Positions 1 through 8,157 of a DNA stretch of 32,184 nt are shown here, piece after piece. This stretch comes from CAKXIK01 sp050947015. GTDB lineage: Bacteria > Bacillota > Clostridia > Oscillospirales > Acutalibacteraceae. The notes below the pieces were generated by a model. It was not told the DNA's origin and did no database searches. It saw only the letters and a program-made list of their open reading frames with translations. The stretch lies in assembly GCA_050947015.1 (NCBI GenBank), contig JBMNVT010000024.1:1-32184 (forward strand), read 5' to 3'. The translations under genes and the position numbers were made by a program. Position 1 is the stretch's first letter. Each line of letters begins with the position of its first letter.

Positions 1-6
1 ATTCAT

Positions 7-80
7 AGCGGATAGGGTGACACCTGCCTTTCGGTTTTGTCTCGTCAACTCAACCTTAGCATATGTCACGCCTATTCGCT
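7..80 (-). other. Inverted repeat, possible structured RNA downstream of prmC
   Basis: Two arms at 7-22 and 64-80 are nearly perfect inverted repeats. On the minus strand they pair as AGCG, ATAGG and GTGACA against UGUCAC, CCUAU and CGCU, with one mismatch and one bulge, which gives about 15 base pairs. The enclosed 41 bases include a CCGAAAGG mini-hairpin and GGTT/AACC segments that could pair instead. There is no T-run after the second arm, so it does not look like a simple terminator. The element lies about 40 bases after prmC and ends next to an ATG at 6-4 that runs off the window, so it could be the leader of the next gene. A 23-codon minus-strand frame starting with GTG at 69 is also open to the edge and cannot be excluded. 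I do not recognise the RNA family. Confidence 0.4.
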
Positions 81-119
81 ACTTTTATTTTCTTCTTTTG
101 TCACTCATCATTGTATCAC

Positions 120-971
120 CTACATTTCGGGCTTTTGACCGCAGACCACCCGGTCGATGCCGGCAAAATCCTTTTTGACCGACGTGTGCAGGCCGCACCC
201 GCAAAACATCTGTTCAATGGTATGCGCCTGACCAAGCCCGCATTCCACCGCGAGCAAGCCGCCGGGGCGCAGAAAGCGCAGCCAGCCAGCCAGAATCGCC
301 CGGTAAAATTTCAAACCGTCCGAACCGCCGTCCAGCGCCATCTGCGGTTCACGCTGAACCTCGCGCTGCAGCCCAGAAAGCTCGGCAGTTTCAATATACG
401 GCGGATTGGAAAGAATGACGTCCTGCTGCAAAAAATCGCCGTCCGTCTGCGGGGCAAGCACGTCACAGCGCCGAACCTTCACCGCAGCATGGTTTCGCTC
501 AACATTTTTCTGCAGATATTTCAACGCCTGAGAGGAAAGTTCGCAGGCGGTTACAGCTGCATTCGGGATCGTTTTTGCACAGGCAATTGCAATTGCGCCG
601 CTGCCCGAGCAAAGGTCGAGAATCCGCGGGGTCTGCATTTCACGGCAGAACCCCGCCGCAGCGTCCACCAGCAATGCGGTCTCCTCCCGCGGGATCAGGA
701 CTCCTTCCCCCACAAAAAACGGCAGGCCGTAAAATTCCCATTCGCCCAAAATGTATTGCAGCGGACGTCCGGCCGCACGCTGCTCAATTTTGTTCTGGAA
801 GAACCCACAAAGCGATTCCTGCGCGAGTTCTTCCCCGTGCAGCAGCAGCGCCTGCCGGTTCACACCGAACACCGACTCGAACAGCAGCAGCGCATCATAT
901 TCCGCATCTTCCGCAAGAACCTGTTTCAAACGCGTACACCCTTGCCGGAAGCACTCCCTCAATGTTATCAC
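120..971 (-). CDS. prmC: Peptide chain release factor N5-glutamine methyltransferase
   Basis: PrmC uses S-adenosylmethionine to methylate the glutamine of the GGQ motif in release factors RF1 and RF2, which is needed for efficient peptide release in the cytoplasm. The sequence shows an N-terminal helical release-factor-binding region, an SAM-binding motif DLCSGSGAIAIA in the middle of the protein, and the diagnostic catalytic NPPY motif within SNPPYIET. The GTG at 971-969 overlaps the TGA of the upstream DUF1385 gene (970-968), a 4-base coupling overlap. It gives 284 residues, the usual length for PrmC; the longer open frame upstream of this start lies inside the DUF1385 gene. In many clostridia DUF1385, prmC and prfA sit together; prfA would be expected beyond the window edge. 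Family assignment is firm. Confidence 0.95.
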   Translation of the reverse strand: MITLRECFRQGCTRLKQVLAEDAEYDALLLFESVFGVNRQALLLHGEELAQESLCGFFQNKIEQRAAGRPLQYILGEWEFYGLPFFVGEGVLIPREETALLVDAAAGFCREMQTPRILDLCSGSGAIAIACAKTIPNAAVTACELSSQALKYLQKNVERNHAAVKVRRCDVLAPQTDGDFLQQDVILSNPPYIETAELSGLQREVQREPQMALDGGSDGLKFYRAILAGWLRFLRPGGLLAVECGLGQAHTIEQMFCGCGLHTSVKKDFAGIDRVVCGQKPEM

Positions 972-1909
972 AGACGATCCTCTCCGTTTCCCGGCACAAC
1001 AGCCTTCAACGCACAGATAGCTGCTTCGATCATGGGATCCTCCGGCTCTTTGGTGGTAATTCGTTGCATCCACAGCCCAGGCGCGGCAATAACCCGGGTA
1101 AACACATTGTTATGCCTGCCGCAGAGCTTGATCAGTTCGTAACCGACCCCCATCGTCACCGGAAGCAGCAGCAAGCGGATACCGGTGCGAAGCAATGCAT
1201 TCGGCGTGCGGATCAAAAATCCGATCACGATACCGATCAAAAGCATCAGCACCAGAAAACTGGTTCCGCAGCGGGGATGAAAACGGGAATGCTTTTTCAC
1301 GTTTTCCACGGTCAGCTCTTCCAGACTTTCATAGCAAAAAATCGTTTTATGTTCCGCACCGTGATATTGAAACACGCGGCGCATATCCGGCAGCTGAGAA
1401 ACAAGCGTCATATAGCCGACCAGAATCAGCAGACGAAACACACCTTCAAAAACAGAACGCCACCAGCCCAATCCGGCGGAATCCTGCGCTCCGGGGATCA
1501 GATTAAATAAGAACGCAGGCAACCACAGAAACAGCACGATTGCCAGAGCAACCCCTAACAGGGAGGCGATGGTTCCCAGCACCTTCATCAACTTATCTCC
1601 GAAGGTTTTTTCCAGCCAAATGTCAAATTTGCTTTCAGGCTCCGCGTCGGTTCCTGCAGATGCCTCAGCGGAATACATCAGCGTGGTGTAACCCAGTTTC
1701 ATCGAATCGATAAACGAAACGACGCCGCGAATCAGCGGCAGCCGCATCCATTTCGGGCGCGGTTTGATCTCTCCGGAAAAATCCTTTGTTTCCAGTTCTC
1801 CGCCGGCATTCCAGACCGCCGCCACTGTTTTTTTCGGGCCACGCATCATAACGCCTTCAATCAGCGCCTGGCCACCGATTGAGGTCTTAATCTTGCATTC
1901 TTCTTTCAT
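968..1909 (-). CDS. DUF1385 membrane protein (YqhQ-like)
   Basis: This 313-residue protein belongs to DUF1385, whose B. subtilis member is YqhQ; its biochemical function is not established. The N-terminus carries the family signature GGQALIEGVMMRGP. Several hydrophobic segments follow (about residues 110-137, 155-175, 215-235 and 240-260), and between them is the conserved YHGAEHKTIFCYE motif, whose His and Glu residues suggest metal binding or catalysis. The start at 1909 is preceded by AAAGGAA. The gene lies 40 bases behind the sensor kinase gene and overlaps prmC by four bases, so the three are probably co-transcribed and prmC is translationally coupled to it. The family call is secure; the function is unknown. 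Confidence 0.9.
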   Translation of the reverse strand: MKEECKIKTSIGGQALIEGVMMRGPKKTVAAVWNAGGELETKDFSGEIKPRPKWMRLPLIRGVVSFIDSMKLGYTTLMYSAEASAGTDAEPESKFDIWLEKTFGDKLMKVLGTIASLLGVALAIVLFLWLPAFLFNLIPGAQDSAGLGWWRSVFEGVFRLLILVGYMTLVSQLPDMRRVFQYHGAEHKTIFCYESLEELTVENVKKHSRFHPRCGTSFLVLMLLIGIVIGFLIRTPNALLRTGIRLLLLPVTMGVGYELIKLCGRHNNVFTRVIAAPGLWMQRITTKEPEDPMIEAAICALKAVVPGNGEDRL

Positions 1910-1949
1910 GATTGAAGTTCCTTTCTCTGAAAATCGCTATGAACCCCAG

Positions 1950-3413
1950 CTACCGTCCAGTGCTTTCCTCTGCTCCGGCAGGTTCGACAAATTCCGCCGC
2001 AGCCGAGCCGGAGGATTTTATTTTCGGCAGGCGGATGGTTACCGTTGTTCCTTTCCCCTCTTCGCTGGCAATTTCCAGTGATCCGTTGTGCAGCCGGACA
2101 ATCTCATCCGCGACCGCCAACCCAATTCCCGAACCGCCGCGCGTCATGTTTGCCTTATAAAACTTTTCTTTTACCTTCGGCAGATCCTCCCATGCAATTC
2201 CGCACCCATGATCCGCAATGCGGATTACCAGTTCTTTTTCCGTTTCAGACGCCGTCACCTGTACCAGGCCGCCATCATCGGAATATTTGATCGCGTTTTC
2301 CAGAACGTTGACAAAAACCTGACGGAGGCGATTGCGATCTCCCCAAACCGGAGAAAGGTTTTCGGGTTCGTCACACTCCAGACGGATGTGACCACGGGCC
2401 GCTCGGTCCCCAAAGAGATAAACTGCCTCGTCCAGCTCCGCCAGAAGGTCTACCTTATCCATAATCAACGTCATTCTGCCGCTTTGAATTCTCGAAAAAT
2501 CGAGCAGCTCTTCCACCAAGCCTGACAACCGTTCGCTTTCTTTTGCAATAATTGCAACGCCTTTCTGCATCACAGCGGGATTGTCCTCACTGACCTGCAT
2601 AGTTTCCGCCCAACCCTTGATGGCGGTCAGCGGTGTTCGCAATTCATGAGAAACCGAAGAAATAAAATCGTTTTTCATTTTTTCGGCGGTGCCCAGCTCC
2701 TGCGCCATGTAATTGACGGTATCGCAAAGCTCACCGATTTCATCGTCGTACTTTTTTTCCAGCCGCGCGTCAAAATCTCCTTTTGCAACCTGCCGCGCGG
2801 TGGTGCTGATTTCCTTGACGGGATTGACAATCGAATTAATAAAATAGGAACCGGACATGACCACAAAAAACAATACTGTTATTCCGATAATCAGAAAACC
2901 GACGGTCCACACGAAAACCTGCCGGTCGGTGGCCTCCATCGAAACCACAATCCGGATGGCACCAGCAATGTGTTCCCCGGCCTGAAAGGTACGGGTAACG
3001 GCCATAATTTTCTCGCCGGTGTTGAGTGCGCCGTACCAAAGCCCAACGCCGTCTTCGGCCGCAACCGCCGCGTTGTAATCCGGCATTTCCTGTTCGGAAT
3101 CCGGCTGAAAACCGGTGGAGGTATACATCATCACCCCGCTGCGATCCAGAATCATCAATTCCATTTTCTCTTTGTCTTCAAAGCTCTCCACAAATTCACG
3201 CGCGGCTTTGTCCATGGTAGCGGTGTCCGACGAATTATATGCCACAAAATAGCCGCTCATCAGCTCCGAGCGTGAAACAATGGTCTGCTGTACACCGTTG
3301 TAATACCAACGGTGGATTGCAACCGAGGCCGCTGTCTCCAACAGCACAATCAGCAGCACAATCAGCCCAAGTCCGTAAATCAGCCACCGTTTGGTGATTC
3401 CCTTGATTTTCAT
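1950..3413 (-). CDS. Two-component sensor histidine kinase
   Basis: A membrane histidine kinase of 487 residues. Residues 9-33 form the first membrane helix, 34-165 an extracytoplasmic sensing domain of unrecognised fold, 166-190 the second helix, and 188-240 a HAMP linker. The HisKA motif SHELRTPL holds the phosphorylated His256. The ATPase domain has N-box LENAIKYS (Asn373), G1 DHGCGI (401-406) and G2 GGSGIGLA (427-434). The layout resembles WalK/PhoR-type kinases that lack a PAS domain. I chose ATG 3413 because residues upstream would come from the intergenic sequence behind the response regulator; an AAAGG lies 13 bases upstream, a rather long spacing. It follows its cognate regulator by 38 bases. 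The stimulus is unknown, but the FG-GAP lipoprotein encoded first in the operon is a plausible partner outside the membrane. Confidence 0.93.
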   Translation of the reverse strand: MKIKGITKRWLIYGLGLIVLLIVLLETAASVAIHRWYYNGVQQTIVSRSELMSGYFVAYNSSDTATMDKAAREFVESFEDKEKMELMILDRSGVMMYTSTGFQPDSEQEMPDYNAAVAAEDGVGLWYGALNTGEKIMAVTRTFQAGEHIAGAIRIVVSMEATDRQVFVWTVGFLIIGITVLFFVVMSGSYFINSIVNPVKEISTTARQVAKGDFDARLEKKYDDEIGELCDTVNYMAQELGTAEKMKNDFISSVSHELRTPLTAIKGWAETMQVSEDNPAVMQKGVAIIAKESERLSGLVEELLDFSRIQSGRMTLIMDKVDLLAELDEAVYLFGDRAARGHIRLECDEPENLSPVWGDRNRLRQVFVNVLENAIKYSDDGGLVQVTASETEKELVIRIADHGCGIAWEDLPKVKEKFYKANMTRGGSGIGLAVADEIVRLHNGSLEIASEEGKGTTVTIRLPKIKSSGSAAAEFVEPAGAEESTGR

Positions 3414-3451
3414 TCGGAAAACCAAACCTTTCTTTCGTGGAATAATCCGGC

Positions 3452-4147
3452 TTATTCTTCCCAGCGGTACCCCTGCCCCCACACGGTAATAATATGGCGC
3501 GGAACCGATGGTTCGTCTTCAATTTTCATACGCAGACGACGCATGTTCACGTCAACAATTTTCTCTTCACCGGGATAAGCGCCGCCCCAGACACGCGCAA
3601 GAATCTCGCTGCGGCTGAGCAGCGCACCCGGGTTCTGAAAAAACAGCTCCATCATCTGAAACTCCAGCTGCGTCAATTCAACACGCACGCCATTGCGCAT
3701 CAGTTCACGGTTATGAAGATTGAGCACAAATTCACCGGAACGAATTTCGTTCTGAAACGGCTTTGTGCTGCTTTGCATGGACACACGGCGATACAAAGCC
3801 TCCACGCGTGCCACCAGTTCCGAAGGGCTGAAAGGTTTTGTCACATAATCGTCAGCGCCCTGCATCAGGCTGCTGACCTTGTCACTTTCCTGTGTACGCG
3901 CCGTCAACATGATAATGCCGATGGTGCCGTTGCGGCTGCGAATTTCCCGGCAGACGGTAAAGCCGTCGATTCCGGGCGTCATCACGTCGAGCAGCGCAAG
4001 GTCAAATGCGCCGCCCGCTTCGTCAAACAGCCGCAGCGCCTCATCCCCGTTGGCGGCCTCGGTGGTTTCGTAACCCGCGCGCTGCAGATTGATTACCACA
4101 AACTCCCGAATCGTATCTTCATCTTCCAGAACAAGGATTTTTTTCAT
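3452..4147 (-). CDS. OmpR/PhoB-family response regulator
   Basis: A 231-residue DNA-binding response regulator. The receiver domain has the acidic pocket LEDED at 7-11, phospho-acceptor Asp54 in LLDVMTPG, Thr82 in LTART, and Lys104 in YVTKPFSPSE. The C-terminal half is a winged helix of the OmpR/PhoB class, with the typical ending in which a GQGYRWEE hairpin follows the recognition helix. ATG 4147 is preferred over the in-frame ATG at 4159, because GAAAGG lies directly against the latter and about 12 bases before the former. The gene sits 45 bases after the lipoprotein gene and 38 before the kinase gene. Its target sites are unknown. The TGTAAC repeats at 22161-22197 are of the kind bound by this family, but nothing links the two directly. 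Confidence 0.94.
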   Translation of the reverse strand: MKKILVLEDEDTIREFVVINLQRAGYETTEAANGDEALRLFDEAGGAFDLALLDVMTPGIDGFTVCREIRSRNGTIGIIMLTARTQESDKVSSLMQGADDYVTKPFSPSELVARVEALYRRVSMQSSTKPFQNEIRSGEFVLNLHNRELMRNGVRVELTQLEFQMMELFFQNPGALLSRSEILARVWGGAYPGEEKIVDVNMRRLRMKIEDEPSVPRHIITVWGQGYRWEE

Positions 4148-4192
4148 TCCTGCAATCATCCTTTCACGATTGTTGCCGCAGCACCCGCCGGT

Positions 4193-5533
4193 TCAGCCGC
4201 CGATCAGGTGAACGTTCCGACGGAAAAAATCTGTTTCACGCCCGTTAAATTCGCTTTGGAGCCGTGCGCTGACCCAGCCGCCGTAAACCAGACCATTGCC
4301 CCGCGTAATTTCAAAGTATTCGTTCTTTCCTGTTTTCTCCCATTCCGATTCCGAAAAAACGCAGATCCGAAACATTTCCCAATCCTGCTTCAGGTTTCGG
4401 AACGCCATTGTCCGGGTTTCCTTGTCGATCAAAAAATAAGCACTCCGCACCCAGTCGTATTCCTCCGGAATTACCAGGTAATAACCATCCGGATAGTTGA
4501 TGGCGGTATCCAGCACATTGGTAAACGTATGGTCCTTCGCATTGAATTCCTTCCATCTGGTATAAGCACATTCCGCCCTTACATATTGATTATTGTCTGC
4601 GACATCCTGATACTGATAAACCCTCTCCAAAAAAGGAATATCAATAATTCCGTCCCCGGAAAGATCCCCGGAAAGCGTGGTCGTTTCCCTCAGCAGCTCC
4701 ACGTTCTGATTCTGACTTTGGGAAAATACCGGAAGCACCAACTCTTCGAGCTCAGCATCCCAATAGACGATCTCCGTTTTGACAGTCGTCGCGTTTTTGT
4801 TTTCATCAATGACAACACCGCGGGCTCCTCCTGTTTCCACCTGACCGAACCGAACGCGCGCATAGGAGCTGATATTGCCATCAAGCTGCAATTCAGACAC
4901 AGCCTCCATCAGATCGGTGTCGGGATTTTTGCTGAAGAGGCGCGCTGTAGAGGTTTGTCCGGACGAATTGAGCAGCAGCGTAAACAACTCGTCAGTGCCG
5001 TCCTGGTCAAAATCATCCACGATCATTTCGGTATAAATGTGGTCGGACAGGGAGCTGATAACCCGTCCGTCGCGATAGGTATATACGGTGCCGATTTTAT
5101 CGCTGTTGAACAGAACCCAGCCAACCAGAATGCTCTTTTGTTCGCCTGTTCCGAACTGTGTAATCACCAGGCGGTCAACATCCACGCCCGGCCCCACAAG
5201 GTCTGACTGCACGTTCCACTCTCCGCCGATCTGATCCATCAGCACAAAATGCGTACCACCGGTTTCGGTCTTCGTCCGGTAAAAGGCAATGACCTCGTCA
5301 TCACCATCGTGATCCAGATCCGCCTGTGTAATAGCAGAGCATATTTCACCCGAACGGGGGTACTTTAAGGTAAAATGCGTGCCGATATGCTTTTCCAGCG
5401 CCTCCTGAATTTTGGCCTGTTCTCCTGCGGGACGGGGTGGATACAGCAGATTGTCGGAATCGATGCTGACCATGCTGCAACCGCTGAACAGAAAAACAAC
5501 CGCCAAAGCCAGTGCAATCAACTTTTTTCTCAT
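4193..5533 (-). CDS. FG-GAP/VCBS-like lipoprotein, first gene of the two-component operon
   Basis: A predicted lipoprotein of 446 residues. It starts with a short positively charged and hydrophobic signal peptide ending in the lipobox LFSGC (Cys19), so it should be anchored to the outer face of the membrane. The mature part contains repeats of the type DLDHDGDDE, DFDQDGTDE and DLSGDGIID, acidic loops like those of FG-GAP/VCBS beta-propeller blades that bind calcium. No enzyme motif was recognised. The start at 5533 begins the signal peptide exactly and is preceded by AAAGGGATGACG; the longer open frame upstream lacks a ribosome site. The gene lies 45 bases ahead of the response regulator and probably leads the operon. 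A sensory or accessory role for the kinase is an inference from position. Confidence 0.8.
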   Translation of the reverse strand: MRKKLIALALAVVFLFSGCSMVSIDSDNLLYPPRPAGEQAKIQEALEKHIGTHFTLKYPRSGEICSAITQADLDHDGDDEVIAFYRTKTETGGTHFVLMDQIGGEWNVQSDLVGPGVDVDRLVITQFGTGEQKSILVGWVLFNSDKIGTVYTYRDGRVISSLSDHIYTEMIVDDFDQDGTDELFTLLLNSSGQTSTARLFSKNPDTDLMEAVSELQLDGNISSYARVRFGQVETGGARGVVIDENKNATTVKTEIVYWDAELEELVLPVFSQSQNQNVELLRETTTLSGDLSGDGIIDIPFLERVYQYQDVADNNQYVRAECAYTRWKEFNAKDHTFTNVLDTAINYPDGYYLVIPEEYDWVRSAYFLIDKETRTMAFRNLKQDWEMFRICVFSESEWEKTGKNEYFEITRGNGLVYGGWVSARLQSEFNGRETDFFRRNVHLIGG

Positions 5534-5572
5534 CTCGTCATCCCTTTCCCCTGCCGCAGAATATTTGTAACA

Positions 5573-5581
5573 AGTATAGCA
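5573..5581 (-). promoter_or_regulatory. Extended -10 promoter of the lipoprotein/two-component operon
   Basis: On the minus strand TGCTATACT gives an extended -10 (TGn plus TATACT). No good -35 lies 17 bases upstream, as expected for an extended -10 promoter. Transcription would start near 5566, leaving a leader of about 32 bases. In the rest of the 5534-5827 gap I see no other gene and no convincing promoter for the divergent degV-like gene; a GATAAAAT at 5733-5740 is only a weak -10 candidate. Confidence 0.5.
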
Positions 5582-5827
5582 TGAAATGCAAAAAAAAGCA
5601 GCAATAATTTTTGCACAAATCCATATCCTGCAAAAATGTCGCCCCAAACCGGAACGTTTTCATACAAAATCAGCTAAACTGTATGATTATTCGCAAATTT
5701 AAGATTTGTTCATGCTTTCATGCGGATGCGGTGATAAAATAGTCATAATAATGAAAAACAGATAATCTGGGTCGAAAAACGTCTGTCTTTTTCACCGAAT
5801 CGGATTAAACCGAAAGGAAGGCCTGCC

Positions 5828-6676
5828 ATGACTGAACAAAAAATCGGAATTGTCTGTGATTCCGGCGCCAATCTTTCCCCTGAAATGCGGGAGGAACACC
5901 AGATTGAGGTGGTTCCTCTGCAAATCAATTTTTCCGACCGGAGCTATTCTGACGGCGTCGATCTTGCACCGGATGATATTTACCCGATGATGGAGAAAGA
6001 GCTGCCGAAGTCCTCGCTGCCGAAAACAGAGGACATTTACGCCGCTTTGGACACCTTAAAGGAGCGCGGCTGCACCGAGGCTTTGTTTATCACAATTTCT
6101 TCCGGGCTTTCCGGCTGTTTTCAGCTGGTTACGCTGCTCGCCGCGGAATACACCGGCCTGACCGTAACGGTGTTCGATTCCAAAACGCTGGCCTGCGGAG
6201 AGCAGATTCTTGTGCTTGAGGCTACGCGCGCCCTTGCGCAAGGCTGCAGTATGGCTGAAACCGTGGCCAGAATCTCTGCACTGCGCAAGAAAACCGCGTC
6301 CTTTATGGTTGTCAAAACGCTGGAGTATCTTGCAAAGGGCGGGCGGATCGGCAAGGTGGCCGGAACCGTAGGCAGCCTACTGCACCTTTGCCCGGTTATT
6401 ACCGTCAACGACGACGGCGTTTACGATACTGTAAACAAAACTATCGGCTTTGGGCGGGCGGTGGATATGATGGTGCAGGAAGCTTCCAAAAAATTTCACG
6501 GCAAAGATATCGCCGTTTCTATCGTTCACGCTAAAAACGAACTTGGCGCGCGCGCCGCGCTGCAAAAACTGCGCGTTGTCTGCAACATCCGGCAGACAAC
6601 AATCGTCCCCGTCAGCGCGGTGCTTGGAATCCACACCGGCGCGGGCCTGATCGGTATGGTCATTTACGAACTTTAA
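5828..6676 (+). CDS. DegV family fatty-acid-binding protein (FakB-like)
   Basis: DegV-family proteins bind a fatty acid in a deep pocket; FakB members present it to the kinase FakA to make acyl-phosphate. This 282-residue protein has the N-terminal motif IGIVCDSGANL, the conserved TISSGLSG loop, the KTLEYLAKGGRIGK segment and the C-terminal GIHTGAGLIGMV motif, whose His and Thr sit at the carboxylate end of the pocket in the family. The length is typical. The start follows GAAAGGAAGG with good spacing. It is a single-gene unit ending in a strong terminator at 6694. A FakA-like kinase is encoded at 24509-26167, so the partners are in the same window but not in one operon. Which fatty acid it binds cannot be read from the sequence. 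Confidence 0.93.
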   Translation: MTEQKIGIVCDSGANLSPEMREEHQIEVVPLQINFSDRSYSDGVDLAPDDIYPMMEKELPKSSLPKTEDIYAALDTLKERGCTEALFITISSGLSGCFQLVTLLAAEYTGLTVTVFDSKTLACGEQILVLEATRALAQGCSMAETVARISALRKKTASFMVVKTLEYLAKGGRIGKVAGTVGSLLHLCPVITVNDDGVYDTVNKTIGFGRAVDMMVQEASKKFHGKDIAVSIVHAKNELGARAALQKLRVVCNIRQTTIVPVSAVLGIHTGAGLIGMVIYEL

Positions 6677-6693
6677 GCCCGGCAAAAAACAAT

Positions 6694-6744
6694 GCCCCAC
6701 TTTCTGCGGAACCATTCAGAGCGCAGAAAATGGGGCTCTTTTTA
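6694..6744. terminator. Bidirectional intrinsic terminator after degV-like gene
   Basis: GCCCCA and TTTCTGCG pair with CGCAGAAA and TGGGGC to form a stem of about 14 base pairs with one mismatch, followed by TCTTTTTA on the plus strand. On the minus strand the stem is followed by a run of T bases (complement of 6685-6690), so it probably also ends the convergent gene 6803-7894. Confidence 0.85.
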
Positions 6745-6802
6745 TTCTTTTCCTTGTGAGCATCCCGAATCTACGTCAAATAGCGCTCCGATTGCATGTG
6801 GT

Positions 6803-7894
6803 TCAGCAGAGCAGCAACCCGTCCGGCAACAATTCCGCATGTCCTTTGTAAACGGCGGTTTCTCTGGTTTGAACATCATAACAAACTGCGCTGTCGCCGC
6901 AATCTGAAAGCAGGTAACGCTCTTCGATCCATGCAGCCGGAATCCCGATTTTTTCCGGAAATACAAGTCTTTGCGCATCGTTCACCGTCTGCAGCACCAA
7001 TTTGCCGTCCTTCTTCCAGATTCTGCAGCAGCCCATACCCGCCACAAACGCAAAAGCTTCCTCCTGTATTTCGCCGACCGCCAGCTTTTCCGTTTTGCCT
7101 GTAGAAAGTTCCAATGAATAAACGGAGGATATCCCATCCCCGGTCAAAGTAAAAAACATCCTGTCCGCTTCTCTGCCCAGCAGATTGACGGAAGTCGTTT
7201 TCTCACAAAGGGGAAACTGCAGCGGCAGATCCACATCTGTGCGCAGCAGCGCCTCGTGCAGCTGTTCCCAGGAGGCGCACAATACACAGCTTTTCAGCAA
7301 AGGCGGCTCACGATCTGCCGCGTTTGCCGCTGCCTGCGCATGATGTATGCCGCACAAAACCGTTCCGTCTGCAGAAAATTCAATCTCGCTGGGCAGCACG
7401 TCAAGCAGACGAAAATCCTGCACCGGAACACAGATCTCCTCTTGCGGCTCCACATAAAACAAAAAGGCGTCCCGCCCGGTCATCTTCTTCAACTCTCGGT
7501 ACAGCAACGCGTTTTCTCCATCCGCTTCGGTTTGGACCAGACACCCGTTCTCCCCGACAAAACAGGCGTCTGCTACTCGGCCGCAAAAGGAAAAAGCTGT
7601 CTGTACAGCGTCGGAATCCGCTGCCCGCAGCGGCAAGGACATCACTTGTATTTCGCTGCCGCAGGAAAGCAAAACGCGCACCGAACCGTTTACCAATCCA
7701 AACTGACGCAGCACACGATCCCGCAGCGGAGTCCCCAGCAGCGACCGCTCCACCAAATCGCCGCGCAGCAGCAAAATCTGCAAAAAAGGCTCTGGACGTT
7801 CAATCTGTTCCAACAGCACGGTTTGGTCGTCCCATTCACCCAGCCAGCAAAGTTTTTTGCGGGAATAAAAATTTCTTTGATCCAGAATTCTCAC
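6803..7894 (-). CDS. Hypothetical protein, possible beta-propeller
   Basis: I do not recognise this 363-residue protein. It has no signal peptide or membrane segment, so it should be cytoplasmic. It contains several stretches in which a short hydrophobic strand, a turn with Gly/Asp and another strand repeat, for example FSADGTVLCGIH, TGDGISSVYSLEL and KDGKLVLQTV, in the manner of WD40 or similar propeller blades. That is an impression from periodicity, not a domain match. It is rich in cysteine (about a dozen). The GTG at 7894 is chosen because GGAAAGGA lies about seven bases upstream; the GTG at 7927 has no ribosome site. An extended -10 promoter lies at 7952. It is convergent with the degV-like gene and divergent from the GH4 gene; neither suggests a role. 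Confidence 0.75.
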   Translation of the reverse strand: MRILDQRNFYSRKKLCWLGEWDDQTVLLEQIERPEPFLQILLLRGDLVERSLLGTPLRDRVLRQFGLVNGSVRVLLSCGSEIQVMSLPLRAADSDAVQTAFSFCGRVADACFVGENGCLVQTEADGENALLYRELKKMTGRDAFLFYVEPQEEICVPVQDFRLLDVLPSEIEFSADGTVLCGIHHAQAAANAADREPPLLKSCVLCASWEQLHEALLRTDVDLPLQFPLCEKTTSVNLLGREADRMFFTLTGDGISSVYSLELSTGKTEKLAVGEIQEEAFAFVAGMGCCRIWKKDGKLVLQTVNDAQRLVFPEKIGIPAAWIEERYLLSDCGDSAVCYDVQTRETAVYKGHAELLPDGLLLC

Positions 7895-7951
7895 GGTGCG
7901 GTTCCTTTCCTGACAGAACAGCGGCACAACTGCCGGTGTCTCTTTTTTTTT

Positions 7952-7960
7952 ATTATATCA
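7952..7960 (-). promoter_or_regulatory. Extended -10 promoter of the 363-aa hypothetical gene
   Basis: The minus strand reads TGATATAAT, a perfect TATAAT with the TGn extension. The -35 at a 17-base spacing is only TGTTCA. A small hairpin (CGGCA/TGCCG, 7922-7935) lies in the leader just before the ribosome site. Confidence 0.6.
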
Positions 7961-8094
7961 TGCATTTTTACTTCTGAACAGGACAAAATCAAAACATTTT
8001 CCGCAAAAACGCGTAAAAAGCAAATTTCTTTTCAGGCAGAACATTATGACAAAAAAACATATGCCATTGTGCAATAGGATTTTTCAAGCGGGTG

Positions 8095-8103
8095 TGGTAT
8101 ATT
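8095..8103 (+). promoter_or_regulatory. Extended -10 promoter of the GH4 gene
   Basis: TGGTATATT matches an extended -10. The region 17 bases upstream is not a recognisable -35. The start site would be near 8110, giving a leader of about 48 bases ahead of the GTG at 8158. No convincing catabolite repression box was seen. Confidence 0.45.
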
Positions 8104-8157
8104 GAAAACAGAAAGCTGCCGCACCTTTGCGGCCGGCGGAAAAAAGGAGGACTATTT

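Noticed and set aside
1..80. glmS ribozyme, because the minus strand contains GTTGACGAG as in that RNA
   Set aside because: The conserved GCGCC cleavage-site strand and the GGCGGATGCC segment are missing, and the observed long outer stem does not fit the glmS fold. A nine-base match is not improbable by chance.
63..1142. Plus-strand frame of 359 codons at the left end
   Set aside because: It is antisense to prmC and DUF1385, whose motifs are unmistakable.
3494..5206. Long plus-strand open frame of about 570 codons
   Set aside because: It lies antisense to the response regulator and lipoprotein genes, which have clear family motifs, and its translation shows no domain. It is a mirror of GC-biased codons.
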